Shown piece by piece: positions 42,570-50,610 of a stretch of DNA of 64,000 nt (positions within the stretch are counted from its first letter, which is position 1; every line of letters starts with the position of its first letter). The position numbers were made by a program, and so were the translations under genes. The stretch spans positions 28,601,201 to 28,665,200 of the forward strand of contig OY755238.1 of NCBI GenBank assembly GCA_963576725.1. The letters are read 5' to 3'. The notes below the pieces were generated by a model. The model made no database searches. It was not told where the DNA came from and was given only the letters and a program-made list of their open reading frames with translations. The stretch is from Azorinus chamasolen (Eukaryota; Mollusca; Bivalvia; Cardiida; Solecurtidae).

Positions 42570-44350
42570 GAGAGAGAGAGAAAGAGAGGACGAGGAGATA
42601 GAGAAACTACTCTCATCTAGATCTGCACTGTTTGCAAAGGACGTTAATGTCCCATATATGTATCTCTATCACGTTCTAACTCGCTTACTCCTTTCAGTGC
42701 AGGAAACGAGTCGCTCATGTTCTTTGCAAACAATGTAGCTCCAGGTGAAAGGGTCCCTCGAGGAGCACTCTCATCAGAGTCTGCACTGTTTGTAATGTTT
42801 CACTCTTCTAGAATACATCCCTCGATATTTACGGTATGCTCGACTTGTTTGAATTTTTGAATAGTCCATTGGAAAATGCAGCGTTGAAAGGGTAAAATAC
42901 GTTAACCTGCAAGTACAGTAGGACTTGTGTTAAGCGATCATTCATTTTATGTACATAGGAGTGCTAAAATCAGGTGGTTGCTTAATGCAGGGCAAAAGTA
43001 ATGCAGAAAGCTCCTATGGGAGCTTTCTGCATTACTTTTGACCTGCATTAAGCTACCATCTGTCTTATAGGTCCATAATTCCTTTACCAGATGGTAGCTT
43101 AAGACAGGTTCTACTCTACTCTACTTTGAGTCAATGTCGTTAACATGAGTGAATACCTCTGGTATCTCCAAGTAATATGTACGGTCCCTTGAAGTTCGAG
43201 ATATCGAAGTGTAGCTGTGGGCTTTTAACGGCTTGGCAAATAGAGTAGATCCAGATAATTTTGACTTACAGTACGTTTCTTGAACACCTTCATTTGTCAT
43301 ATTGAACTTGTTTTGGACATTTCGTTATTCCTAGCTTGAACTACTAAACAGTTCGTTATTCGAATAGCCTGTTTTTCCTTCATGCAATCACGTCTTTGCA
43401 AACAAAGTAGATCCAGATCAGACGGGTCTTGTAATATTCTTCTGATCAAGGTCTGCTCTGTTTGCTTTATGAAATTATAATAGACTCGACTCTACAGTTT
43501 CTACCAATACCAAAACCATTCTATGTGCATATGCCATTATAAAAATTTACCTGATGAATATTCATGATGTCATTATTTCTATCATGATTTATTCAACAGG
43601 GAAATGGAGGATCTACAGCAACAAGTACAGCCAAGGGAGACAACTTACCCCAAACATGTAGAACGTAGAAGGCGTCCTGACCGGTACCAGCCTGGAACAG
43701 CTTGCCGTTCTTGGTCTCCCGAAGAAACCGCGGATCACCGTGAAAGACCGGGTTGAAGTTGGGCTGAGCGTTTGGACTTGGCTAAAATACATACACCAAA
43801 AGGCAGACGTTGTTTAAACTTTTACCTACTGAATATTCATATAATAAAAAACTGGCTGCATGAATATTAATCAGCTGAATGCATATATAAAATCATTATG
43901 AAGGAAACAGTTTTATCATGGCAGAAGCTGTAGAATCAGATACGCAAACAGAGAACACACTAATTAGACAGCTCCTGTAGGGGCTGTCTGATCGGGAACT
44001 ACTCTGCAAAGGGCATTAACCCTTTCATCGCCGATGTCGCAAAAAAAAAAAATCTCTCATAGACGCCTTTGTTAAATTCATCTTTTGAAACCATTGTGAT
44101 AAATAGAGCATTTGCTATTTATCACAATAGTTTTCAAAACTACACTATTCTGAATTGTCCCGGGGAGCATACCCGCAGACCCCTATAGTCACAGTGCGTA
44201 CATTACATTTGGCTTCAGCTACTCTCCTGAAGATGTAGTACATGTATAATAGAGACAACATACCTTTCCACTGCAATAAGCGGAGAACACAGCGTTGAGA
44301 AGGCAGCTAAAAATGACCACACTCAACACAAAGCTTAGACGAGCCGCCAT
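27237..44350 (-). CDS. dcd1 / acid-ceramidase-like secreted hydrolase, complete
   Basis: Thirteen coding exons whose phases all join: 44350-44264, 43781-43649, 42175-42078, 41333-41266, 40403-40295, 39585-39551, 39052-38958, 37581-37474, 34986-34892, 33922-33812, 30362-30248, 29010-28794, 27294-27237 (stop TGA). Total 1329 nt, 442 residues. The start is the ATG at 44350, opening a signal peptide (MAARLSFVLSVVIFSCLLNA). Motifs: GTPYEMGYAHGELLKEE (about residues 74-90, the G-x-x-x-G-x-x-x-G of C45/acyl-transferase-like proteins); ELTKGDCSMAGIWGS with the likely N-terminal nucleophile Cys181; LRALDWNTDGP; NGHAFANIGWTGWMGSITG; LRDVLQFDSSLEDSMKRM; DRTCDLILGVGDAK. These match Dictyostelium dcd1A/dcd1B and the related acid ceramidase-like Ntn hydrolases. 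Likely an exported or lysosomal, self-cleaved amide hydrolase; substrate not known. A second version of exon 5 lies at 41162. The donor at exon 10 is GTGTGT, weaker than the rest. Confidence 0.92.
27407..27559. repeat. Family J long-hairpin repeat
   Basis: Near-perfect 70-bp stem: ATCTGATTGGTCAGATTCTG pairs with AGAATCTGACCAATCAGATG. Ends CCTTGGTCCAATGTTATA / TATAACCTTGGGG. Last intron of the dcd1-like gene. Confidence 0.8.
27689..27977. repeat. Family F MITE with internal duplication
   Basis: Ends CTCTTTTGGCGCCAAATTT and TTGGCGCCGAAAGAT, right TTAA 27978-27981. A unit of about 45 bp beginning CATCTGACCTGGGACTGCAC is present twice in tandem (27871-27960), its first copy pairing with GTGAAGTCCCAGGTCAGATG. 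Confidence 0.75.
27996..28209. repeat. Family B MITE
   Basis: CCCTTTCCTTCATATAAACG left end (flank TTAG), right end GGGAAAAGG plus TTAA 28210-28213. One palindrome arm is lost. Confidence 0.75.
28383..28623. repeat. Family B MITE, type copy
   Basis: TTAA 28379-28382 and 28624-28627. Full palindrome from GCAAACAGAGTAGACCCAG to CAGGGTCTACTCTGTTTGC with GACGGCTCCTAGAGGAGCCG between. Right arm includes ATATTCAGTAGGTACTGAAA. Confidence 0.92.
29100..29255. repeat. Family A MITE, left end missing
   Basis: Palindrome GACGCCGAGTAATTCGGCGTC with CAGTTTGGGTCC and GGATCCAAACTGTTTG, then the GCAGACGACAATTTGG end region. Confidence 0.75.
29537..29770. repeat. Family C MITE
   Basis: Begins TTTAACCTTTTATTCCATTA. 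Palindrome AGATGGCTCCTGCAGAAGCCGT near 29700. Right end diverged. Confidence 0.7.
29812..30058. repeat. Family B MITE, reverse orientation
   Basis: TTTTCCCTTTTCCATGTTTA left. Perfect palindrome core GACGGCTCCTATAGGAGCCG. GGGGAAGGAATAAC right, with the TTAA mutated. Confidence 0.8.
30585..30826. repeat. Family E MITE
   Basis: TTAA 30581-30584 and 30827-30830. Palindrome GACAGCTCCTGCAGGAGCTG. Confidence 0.9.
31050..31252. repeat. Family G MITE
   Basis: Arms GGTGGCTGCTTAAAGCAAGG and CTTGCTTTAAGCTGCCACC around AACGCTCCTATATGAGCGTT; right end AGGGTTTACTGTA. Confidence 0.8.
31474..33701. mobile_element. 2.2-kb TA-type element, copy B
   Basis: Ends CAGTGGTAAATACGCTATTC and its exact complement GAATAGCGTATTTACCACTG, flanked by TA at 31472-31473 and 33702-33703. 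Subterminal regions are packed with CGTTTCTTACGCG / AACCGTTCGTTA words. The body matches 1296-3225 in inverted orientation. No transposase frame. TA and CAGT-type ends fit Tc1/mariner, but the length and subterminal repeats are unusual for that group. Confidence 0.88.
31727..31933. repeat. Family A MITE, type copy with empty-site proof
   Basis: 207 bp between TTAA 31723-31726 and 31934-31937. Ends CCCTTTCGCTGCCAAACTCT and ACATTGGCAGCGAAAGGG. Palindrome GACGCCGAATTACTCGGCGTC. Copy A of the host element lacks this insert at the matching point (about 2983-2990). Confidence 0.95.
33958..34141. repeat. Family G/H-like MITE
   Basis: CAGGTGGTAGTTTCATGCAGG pairs with CCTGCATGAAACAACCACTTG around AATGCTCCTATAAGAACATT; ends TCTCTCTAATACGACAACTG / GTTGGTACTGTA. 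Confidence 0.75.
34615..34820. repeat. Family I long-hairpin repeat
   Basis: Stem TCCACCAAACCCTATACTGT / TATAGGGTTTGGTGGAGAAA, apex GAATCGTCTCTTCGAGACGATTC. Ends AGAACTCCAGATAAGGTGCG and GCATCCTAATCTGTAGCTCT are imperfect inverted repeats. Confidence 0.85.
35004..35207. repeat. Family H MITE abutting exon 9
   Basis: TA 35002-35003 and 35208-35209, ends CAGTAAAATCCCCCTAAACC and AAAGAGGTTTATCTG. On the minus strand it ends 17 bases upstream of exon 9 of the dcd1-like gene, so the likely branch point falls inside it. Confidence 0.85.
35392..35639. repeat. Family B MITE, reverse orientation
   Basis: TTAA 35388-35391 and 35640-35643. Core GACGGCTCCTATAGGAGCCG. The upstream 35285-35370 is a family H relic that lost its apex. 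Confidence 0.88.
35838..36245. repeat. Two family C MITEs in tandem
   Basis: First at 35838-36075 (TCTGCCATAAATACGCCCTT to GAATATTCATGGC), with the core AGATGGCTTCTATAGGAACCGT. The second, about 36095-36245, is degenerate with one arm only. Confidence 0.65.
36312..36885. repeat. Family D MITE split by a GCCCCCGCC repeat
   Basis: TTAA 36308-36311 and CAATTCCCTCATAGGTCT at the left, core GCATTTGTTCCTATGGAACA. The canonical continuation (TTTTACAGAGGCG) appears only at 36863, after the insert 36499-36864. Confidence 0.75.
36499..36864. repeat. GCCCCCGCCTTTAGGCG dispersed repeat
   Basis: Starts ATGCCCCCGCCTTTAGGCGA, has two related units (AATGATTTAATATTTGGTCTG at about 36563; TGATTTGATATTTGGTCTGA at about 36739) and a run of about 18 C near 36611. 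Noncoding. Confidence 0.65.
36886..37030. repeat. (AATAC)n and adjoining repeat end
   Basis: A pentanucleotide run ACAATACAATACAATACAAT leads into GTCTTTATTGCATAAAACAT, the usual look of a non-LTR retrotransposon 3' end on the minus strand. No coding part seen. Confidence 0.4.
37147..37373. repeat. Family C MITE
   Basis: Left TTAA 37143-37146. Palindrome second arm deleted after GACGGCTCCTATTGGGTC. Right end TGAGGGAAAGGATTGA. Confidence 0.7.
37641..37838. repeat. Family H MITE
   Basis: GTGGTAGCTTAATGTAGGTC pairs with GCCCTGCATTAAGCAACC around AAAGATACTATAGGAGCTTT. Lies inside a broken family C element (left part at 37594-37640, right part at 38190-38280). Confidence 0.7.
37859..38177. mobile_element. 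Tc1/mariner-type MITE (CTTGAACTTCGATATC ends)
   Basis: TA at 37857-37858 and 38178-38179. Ends CACTTGAACTTCGATATCTC and GAGTTATCGAAGTTCAACTG. Central stem CTGAAAGCTCCATACAGGAG resembles that of family H. A right-end fragment of the same family is at 43150-43222. Confidence 0.8.
38427..38615. repeat. Family H MITE
   Basis: CAGTAGAACCTGTCCTATG left, stem AAAGCTCCTATAATTATGAG, outer arms GCAGGTGGTTGGTTAATGC / GCAGTAAGCAACCACCTG. Confidence 0.8.
38630..38891. repeat. Family B MITE, reverse orientation
   Basis: TTAA 38626-38629 and 38892-38895. The core holds a short apex duplication, GCTCCTATAGGATAGGAGC. Confidence 0.85.
39600..39900. repeat. Fragments of families C, G and A
   Basis: 39607-39735 is a family C left arm; 39738-39766 the end CAGTAAAACCTCTCTATAAT of family G; 39810-39870 a degenerate family A core. 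All lie in one intron of the dcd1-like gene. Confidence 0.55.
40437..40646. repeat. Family G MITE between the two exon-5 versions
   Basis: TA 40435-40436 and 40647-40648. Nearly perfect stem over 130 bp centred on AACGCTCCTATATGAGCGTT. Starts 33 bases upstream of the used exon 5. Confidence 0.88.
41084..41162 (-). pseudogene. Second, divergent copy of exon 5 of the dcd1-like gene
   Basis: An acceptor at 41163 (GTTCCAG) opens LDAAPDLELEVTRCYTD, against LDAALDLELDVTRRFTGN from the exon at 40403; same acceptor phase and same first bases (TTTGGA). After about 15 residues the similarity is lost and TAA follows at 41084-41086. A cryptic donor GAG|GTAACC sits at 41131. Most simply a duplicated exon that decayed; alternatively an alternative exon giving a short protein that would stop before the nucleophile Cys. 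Confidence 0.7.
41500..41995. repeat. Two tandem units of a dispersed repeat
   Basis: Two copies of about 225 bp, each with GACAGAGTTATGTANTCTTG, CAAAGCTTNATCTCAAA, CAAAATCCTTAACCAAG and GATGAGACGAGTAGGAAAG-like phrases. Confidence 0.75.
42439..42592. repeat. (GA)n / (CAGA)n microsatellite
   Basis: Purine-only repeat. The Ser/Leu/Val/Cys-rich open frame on the minus strand is an artefact. Confidence 0.95.
42720..42795. repeat. Hairpin relic
   Basis: GCAAACAATGTAGCTCCAGG and CATCAGAGTCTGCACTGTTTG around GGGTCCCTCGAGGAGCACTC. Confidence 0.55.
42916..43118. repeat. Family H MITE
   Basis: TA plus CAGTAGGACTTGTGTTAAGC, core GAAAGCTCCTATGGGAGCTTTC, right TTAAGACAGGTTCTACT. Confidence 0.85.
43372..43608. 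repeat. Family C MITE
   Basis: TTTGCAAACAAAGTAGATCC left arm, degenerate apex, ATGAATATTCATGATGTCAT right arm; ends CAACAGGGAAATGG. Confidence 0.7.
43816..44020. repeat. Family C MITE, reverse orientation
   Basis: Left TAAACTTTTACCTACTGAAT, core GACAGCTCCTGTAGGGGCTG, truncated end GCAAAGGGCATTAA. Confidence 0.65.
44022..44160. repeat. Family D MITE, deleted
   Basis: TTAA then CCCTTTCATCGCCG, poly-A, and the palindrome reduced to TAGAGCATTTGCTATTTATC. Confidence 0.6.
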
Positions 44351-44386
44351 GTTGACTGGTCAAGTGCTTAAGGACTTGCTCCCTTT

Positions 44387-44397
44387 ATTTGTCAAAG
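44387..44397 (-). promoter_or_regulatory. Weak TATA-like word upstream of the dcd1-like gene
   Basis: CAAATAAAGGG on the minus strand about 40 bases before the ATG. If used, the 5' UTR is very short. Only the position supports this. Confidence 0.2.
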
Positions 44398-44605
44398 TTT
44401 GGATTATCTTTTAAATGTTTCAATATTAGATATGAAAGTTTTCTATCTGAAATAATTGAGGTCACAGATAAGTAGTTGGTCTAATGTTTGTATGGTTGAT
44501 GTAACGCTACTTGCTACGGGCAGACAACTGTCAAAACACAAAGTTGCTGTATTGCTTCCCTTTAATGCAAAACATTTAAATACAGGTGAGAGATATTGAT
44601 GGCAC

Positions 44606-45217
44606 AGTGTGTATGGAATGCGGGTCGGGACATGCCAATTGCTACTTTGCCAGTTGCCAAATGCTAATTGCTTTTTTGATAATTGCTTAATGTCAATTGA
44701 TAATTTGCCAGTTTAGTTGGTAAAATACAGCCACCGCATTGCCTTTTCGGGATCCAGATCGGCGGACTTCATTCCACAATATGTGTATGTTCTTTATGAA
44801 TGATATTGTCCAGACATTTTATAGAAGTAAGATCCTCGTCGGTACCGCATGGAATGCGGATCGGACCATGCCAACTACTAAATGCCAATTGCTAATTTGC
44901 CAGTTGCTTAATGCCAATTTGCCAAATGTCAATTGCTAATTTGTCAAATGCCAATTGCTAATATGCCAGATGCCAATTGCTAATTGCCATAGTGTCATTA
45001 ATTCTAGTTTCTTTTCTCTGAAAAGTGATTGGCGGGTCCAAGGATTAGACAGATCCGTGGGCTTCATTCTACAATATGTTTTGTATCCTTATCAAAACAA
45101 TAATATACCCAATTTCTGTACATCTGTAAGCGAGAAGAACACGTTCGTAATATTTTCATTTGGCAAATGGCAGTTTAGCAAATGGCAATTGGCATGTTCC
45201 GACCCGCATTCCATACA

Positions 45218-45223
<6 letters not shown>
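44606..45223. mobile_element. Inverted-repeat element made of TGCCAATTGC words
   Basis: Ends CAGTGTGTATGGAATGCGGG and CCCGCATTCCATACAGTG are inverted repeats of about 40 bp. A third, internal copy (CGCATGGAATGCGGATCGGA) lies at 44848. Between them the words TTGCCAGTTGCC, AATTGCTAATTTG and TGCCAATTGC recur dozens of times. No coding frame. Confidence 0.65.
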
Positions 45224-45269
<46 letters not shown>

Positions 45270-45362
45270 GGGGGAGAGGGAGAGAGATAGAGGGAGAGGG
45301 AGAGGGTGCGAGCGAGGGGAAAGAGAGAGAGAGAGAGGGGGAGGGGGAGAGACAGACAGATA
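45223..45362. repeat. (GA)n / (GGGA)n microsatellite
   Basis: Purine-only tract adjoining the previous element. The Arg/Glu-rich open frames are artefacts. Confidence 0.95.
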
Positions 45363-45537
45363 GAATGGGGGAGATAGGGAGAGAGCTTTTAAATTCTCAC
45401 CATTGTCATATATGGCAATTTAGCGCCGCCACTGTATGCAATGTTGTTGTTTTTTCAATGAATAACAATGGTTTGAACAACGTAAGTAAAGGGGCACCTA
45501 AGCAACATGTCTGCAAACCTATATTAGAATTGACCCA

Positions 45538-45655
45538 TGTACCTGGTGGTTTCAGAGGTGAAGATGACCCTGGTGGTTTCAGAGGTGAAGATGTACCTGG
45601 TGGTTTCAGAGGTGAAGATGAAATCTATCTACATGTACATGGTGGTTTCAGAGAA
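45538..45655. repeat. 27-bp minisatellite
   Basis: Three and a half units of CCTGGTGGTTTCAGAGGTGA plus AGATG. The frame stays open on the plus strand (GGFRGEDDPGGFRGED), but no start, splice site or homology supports a gene. Confidence 0.8.
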
Positions 45656-45692
45656 GGAGATTGTTTTAATGTTCTCTATAACCTTATATTAA

Positions 45693-45912
45693 CCCATTAC
45701 CTCATATACAATTTTTAGATCCAACCTCTTTGAATACATCTACCGAAAATGATCATTAACTAGAGAAAAGGAAAGTTTTAGAAATTTGCAGTTTGAAATC
45801 ATTGTGATAAATAGAGCATTTGCTCCTATAGGAGCAAATGCTCTTTTATCACTATGGTTTCAAGAGGTGACTATTACAGAGGCGTAGAAAGGCGTATTTA
45901 TGGAGGAAATGG
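45693..45912. repeat. Family D MITE
   Basis: TTAA 45689-45692 and 45913-45916. Core GCATTTGCTCCTATAGGAGC. Confidence 0.88.
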
Positions 45913-46281
45913 TTAATTTAAAAGGAAAATAACTCTCACCTGTGGTGGACATGTTTTAACGAATCAAAATGATTTGAACAAATTTGGTGGATGGTTACCT
46001 AAAGATTTGCTCCTTTAAAATTGTATTAAAATATGCCTAGTTATTTCAGTCAAGAAGTTTTACATTTTCACTCAAGCCATACGGGGAAATTTAGCCTTGC
46101 CACTGGAGGTCAAGTTTGAACTAGAACACTGAACCAGGTATAGTCAAACAACTAGGTCTGACGTGTCAAAGGTCAGCCGAGTCCATTTTTTAGGGAGATC
46201 AGCATTCCGCATGTTCGCGGACCATTTTTTAAACAGACGAGTTTAGTATATAAGATAAAATGAAGGCGGCATTGGTGTCAG

Positions 46282-46376
46282 CAGTTTCGCGCAGTGGGTA
46301 AAGTCTAGGTACGCATACGACATTGCGAGAGTAGTTTTTTTTTATTGAGCGCGGGTTCGAATCCCGTGTCGACCTT
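46282..46376 (+). other. tRNA-like module, left arm
   Basis: B box GGTTCGAATCC is perfect. The A-box region CAGTGGGTAAAG has one mismatch to the consensus. A poly-T run between the boxes would stop RNA polymerase III, and no acceptor stem closes, so this is not a functional tRNA. Confidence 0.55.
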
Positions 46377-46657
46377 AACCTTTTTTTTATTTTGAATGAA
46401 TAGTAGAGTATTATTTTATGTCATATTGTATAATTGTAATGGCCATTTATGCACATGTTCGTCAATGTTAGGGAAGGTTGCCTTTGTTTGAGTTCGAGTC
46501 CTATATTAGCCATATTTTCAATAATAAATCGATGCTAAAATATGAATATCAATATAAGTTTTAGCAAATGTCTTGTACAAGTGGCTTATTAATGCACAAC
46601 AAAACTAATGCTGTTAAGGGGACTTTCCTTAATATTTTTAGCAAAAAAAATATTTTA

Positions 46658-46750
46658 GGTTGATGCGAGACTCGAACCTGCGCCTAATAAAATGTTTGCC
46701 GATCACACTTCTTTATGGCCGTACGACTTATCCACTACGCTATATGTCAG
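46658..46750 (-). other. tRNA-like module, right arm
   Basis: On the minus strand an A box TAGTGGATAAG is followed by a B box GGTTCGAGTCT. The anticodon region is expanded and AT-rich. Polymerase III promoter relic of the SINE or tRNA-pseudogene kind. Confidence 0.6.
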
Positions 46751-46899
46751 ATAGCTAAAGCGCTTATTGTTTACACCTATAACTAAACATTTTCTTTTAC
46801 AAATGGCACGTGGATAACCAAATGCTGATCTCCCTTAAAAATGGACTCGGCGAACCCGTGACCCGTCAGACCTAGTTGTTTGACTATAGAAAGGGACAT

Positions 46900-47520
46900 A
46901 CATAGCCAAGAGTGTTTACTTACAAGCATTCTCAGCACGTTTGGTGCATTTTGGATAGAGAGGACAGGGCTAAAACAGCAACTTTTGACAAATTCAAGGA
47001 CCATAACTAATAGGCGTTACAATGTAGCGTGTAATCGAACTTAGACAAGATTTTACAGCAATGAACATTTTCTGCACGTTTGGTGAAGATCTGATGAACA
47101 CTGTTTAGTTAGAGAGCGGATAAGACTAAAATGGCAAATTGTGACTGAATCAAAGACCATAACTCAGAAGTGTCTCATGCAATTTGACTGGTAATCGAAC
47201 TTTGTCAGGGTATTGCACCTATGAACATTGTCTGCAAAGTTGGTGAAGATCAGATGAAAACCATTTGAGTTAAAAGCGGACAATGCTAAAACGGCAAATT
47301 TCGATTGAATCAAGAGCCATAACCTAGAAGTGTCTAATGCAATTTAGCTGCTAATCGAGTTTGGTAAATATTTTACACCTATGAATATTTTCCGAAAGTT
47401 TGGTGATGACCAGATGGAAACTATTTGAGTTAGAGAGCAGACAAAAAAGCATGACGGATGGACGGACAAGGTGATTACTATAGGGCATCCACACCACGGC
47501 GTATACTAGGGCCCTAATAA
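46900..47520. repeat. Dispersed repeat with four imperfect tandem units
   Basis: GAACATTTTCTGCACGTTTGG-like phrases return every 145-160 bp (46919, 47065, 47224, 47383), each followed by ATAACNNAGAAGTGTC and TAATCGAACTTNG. Ends with GACGGATGGACGGAC and AGGGCATCCAC. Confidence 0.7.
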
Positions 47521-47699
47521 GGAATCAAAATTATTTAAACAATGTAGCAGATCATCACTGAAGTATGATTCCTGAAAACAGTTATATTGAAGTATGTGAA
47601 GCAGCTTCAGAGAAAAGCTGTTTAAACTTCAGCTTTAGTTAAATATTAAATGAAAAATAACCTAGCTACTGGTGGCCATGCTTTCAACGAATCAAAATA

Positions 47700-47887
47700 C
47701 AGTAAAACCTCTCTATAACGGCCACTAACTTACATCAAGTAGTGTGTGTTAAAGGTAGGTGGCTGCTTAAAGCAAGGTGAATGTAAAACAGAACGCTCCT
47801 ATAGGAGCACCTTGCTTTAAACAACCACCTGACCTAAGTACCAACTAATCAACACAATTTAGTGGTCGTTATAGAGAGGTTATACTG
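47700..47887. repeat. Family G MITE, one arm shortened
   Basis: TA 47698-47699 and 47888-47889. CAGTAAAACCTCTCTATAAC left. The palindrome's second arm lacks the CGTTCTGTTTTAC segment. Confidence 0.82.
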
Positions 47888-47993
47888 TAGTTTGAATAAG
47901 TTTCTCCTTTATGTGCATTTGGAAACATAGATGCAGACAAGATACTAGATGACTTGACATGTCACCTGGATCAAAACACCTTTAAAATCTTAA

Positions 47994-48200
47994 CCCTTTC
48001 GCTGCCAATGCCGGATCTGTAATTACCTATGCAAACAGTTTGGATCCAGTCGAGACACCGAGTAACTCGGCGTCTCATCAGGATCCAAACTGTTTGTTAC
48101 TGTTACTATGTTTTTGAAACAAAAATGAAGAAAATCAAAAGAACGAAAATTTGTAGCAGACGACAAAGTTAGCAGACGACAGAGTTTGGCAGCAAAGGGA
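47994..48200. repeat. Family A MITE
   Basis: TTAA 47990-47993 and 48201-48204, 207 bp. Ends CCCTTTCGCTGCCAATGCC and GTTTGGCAGCAAAGGGA. Confidence 0.92.
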
Positions 48201-48263
48201 TTAATTTTGTTATTCCAAAGAAATGGTAGAAACATTAACTTTGAGCTAGAAATATGTCATTAA

Positions 48264-48483
48264 CCCTTTCCGTGTTATAAATTTCAGTACCTACTGAATA
48301 TTCATGGACAACATAGTTGAATAGAAGGTGAAACATTGTAGCCATTTTAGAAAGTAAACAAACCGATCTATCAAATTCAATTAGCAAACAGAGCAGACCC
48401 AGATCAGATGGCTTCTACAAGAGCCTTCTGATATGGGTCTGCTCCGTTGTAAATGTGAAAACACGTTTATATGAAGGAAAGGG
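48264..48483. repeat. Family B MITE, reverse orientation
   Basis: TTAA 48260-48263 and 48484-48487. Core AGATGGCTTCTACAAGAGCCTTC. Confidence 0.88.
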
Positions 48484-48703
48484 TTAAGACCATGTATGCC
48501 TCCATGTAGGCATAACAGTGATTATTCCATGGATTTTGACAAGGGCTGTAACTCTTACCGATATTCATACTCCCAGTTTCATAACTCCAGCTCAAATATT
48601 TTTGGAGTTATACACAACACAAGTGACAACCGGACCAACCGACAGACATAAATCTTAATCTTCCCATTATTTACTCCATGAATATTAATTAAATCAAATT
48701 TAA

Positions 48704-49004
48704 TCCTTTCGGCGCCAAATTTCTAATTGTCGTCTGCAATCCATTTTTTGTTAAATCATTCGATACAATAAGGGAATGAGATAAATAAATGCAAGTATCA
48801 AAGGAATAAAGCACAGCTATAGAAATAGAAGTTGAAATGGCGGCGTCTGATCTGTGACTGCACTATGTGTCATGGTGCCCATATGCGACTTGTTTTATAT
48901 TGAATGTCCTATCAGCAAACAGTGTATAGACTCTGATCAGATGCCGCATGATGCGTCAACACTGTTTGCCTACGTCCCATAAATTTGATCATGGGAGCAA
49001 ATGG
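48704..49004. repeat. Family F then family L relics
   Basis: 48704-48885 begins CCTTTCGGCGCCAAATTTC after TTAA 48700-48703. 48889-49004 holds a short hairpin (CAAACAGTGTATAGACTCTG to ACACTGTTTG) and ends TGGGAGCAAATGGG plus TTAA. Confidence 0.65.
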
Positions 49005-49202
49005 GTTAAGCAGACTCGCACTCATATTAAAATTTGTTTTCATACTGAAAAGATTCCATAGTCCTTATTGAATATTCAGTACATTTGCTATATAACTATG
49101 CCTTTCAAATTATACATGTATGCCTCTGCTCTGTTAGCCTCCGGTTCAAAATAGATATTATTCTAGCTTCTGTCATGGCCAAAACTCCCTTTGTCCATGT
49201 GC

Positions 49203-50610
49203 TGTTATAACAAGAAATGTGTCACAGTAGGTGACAAATGCCCCCAAAGCAAAGCAACATTGAAATGTGTGTTGCACAATGTGACCTGAAATTCCAAGAT
49301 GTATTCACACATCAAATTTGGCATTTCTGCCTCAATTGATATAGGAATTATGTTTGGGGCAAGGCTCTTCTATAAATGAGGTCAGCGGTCAGGGTCAAAT
49401 TCACAGAAACCCGATACCTCTACCCGGCCATCTGCCATCACAAGACGTACACAAACTAGCCAAATTTGGCATTCCTGCCTAAAGTAATATAGGAGATATG
49501 CTCCAGATAAGGTTTTTTATGGCTCAAGTCAGGGGCCAATGTCAAGGTCATAAAGACCTAACAAGAGCACCACAAGCGGGTACCAACGCTCGTCTGTCGT
49601 CATTGTCAAGATGAACATGCATACCAAAAATGAAGGTTGTAATTGAAAAATTGAAGAAATTATAGTCAATGTAAGATTTCGGACGACGACGACAACGAAG
49701 AGGCGTACGCCGAAGTTACTACAATAGCTCGTTATTTCTTCAAAACACACGAGCTAAAAATGGTATGCAACACTCCGCCATCCCAAGATGTACTTAAACA
49801 CCACATTTGGCATTCCCAACTAAAATAATTTAGGAGATATGCTCCAAACGAGGTTTTGCTATACCCAAGGCCAGCGGTCAAGGTCACAGAGACCTGAAAA
49901 CTGTATCTGACACTCCGCCATCCAAAGATGCACTAACAAATTAAAATTTGCATTCCTATCTCAGTGAGTGAGTTGGGTTTTACGTCCGACCAACAGTATT
50001 TCAGTTATTTGCAGACGGCACCCGCATGAGACAAGTTATAGTGCTGCCTCACTGGAATACTCCTGCCGCAGGTACATGGCAAGGGCACCCCACCCAGTCA
50101 CATTATCCTGACACCGGGCCGACCAGTCCTAGAACTACAACTTTATTGTCAAGCGTAGAAAGGGAGCTACTAGTAACAACTTTTAACGACTTTTGGTCTG
50201 TCGCGGCCGGGGATCGAACCCACGACCTTCCGTACCGCAGGCGGACGCTCAACCACTGAGCCACGCGGCCTATCTCAGGTACTAAAGGAGATATGCTCCT
50301 GACAAGGTTTTTCTATATCTGAGGTCAGCGGTCAAGGTCAAGGTCACAGAGACCTGAAAACTATGTGATACTCTGCCATCCCAAAATATGGTCACAGTCC
50401 AACTTTTGCATTCCTACTTCAAACAGTATAGGAGATACGCTTCTGACAAGATGTACAAATGGTCTTTCTACAGTTAGAGGTCAGTGGTCAAGGTCAAAAC
50501 CACAGACCTGAAAATGGTATGTGAAACTCCGCCATTCCAAGATGTACTCACATACCTGAGGTATGTGGTCAAGGTCATTGAGACCTGAAAATGGTATGCG
50601 CCACCAATAC
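49203..50610. repeat. Dispersed repeat, tandem units rich in GTCAAGGTCA
   Basis: Units of roughly 130-150 bp with AGACCTGAAAATGGTATG, CTCCGCCATCCCAAGATG, TTTGGCATTCCTA and AGGAGATATGCTCC, separated by AGGTCAAGGTCA-type words. Interrupted by the SINE at 49964. No real gene; the short open frames follow the repeat. Confidence 0.7.
49964..50268 (-). mobile_element. tRNA-derived SINE
   Basis: On the minus strand it begins GCCGCGTGGCTCAGTGGTTG. A box TGGCTCAGTGG and B box GGTTCGATCCC both fit the polymerase III consensus. The body runs to CAACTCACTCAC. A 9-bp target-site duplication CCTATCTCA is present at 49955-49963 and 50269-50277. Good copy, likely fairly young. Confidence 0.88.

Larger units (their letters stand above)
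46139..46888. mobile_element. 750-bp inverted-repeat element with two tRNA-like modules
   Basis: Ends TATAGTCAAACAACTAGGTC and GACCTAGTTGTTTGACTATA are perfect complements. The match continues imperfectly for about 70 bp (GCCGAGTCCATTTTTNAGGGAGATCAGCAT in both arms). Each arm then carries an inward-facing tRNA-like sequence (46282-46376 plus; 46750-46658 minus). The middle is AT-rich and noncoding. Confidence 0.7.

Noticed and set aside
45365..45718. 117-codon plus-strand frame with GGFRGED repeats
   Set aside because: 27-bp minisatellite; no splice sites, start context or homologue recognised.
46282..46376. Functional tRNA gene
   Set aside because: The B box is good, but there is no acceptor stem, the anticodon arm is disrupted and a long T run interrupts it.
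50026..50259. 77-codon plus-strand frame including RTHDLPYRR
   Set aside because: Antisense of the tRNA-derived SINE; this peptide is a well-known by-product of the B-box region.
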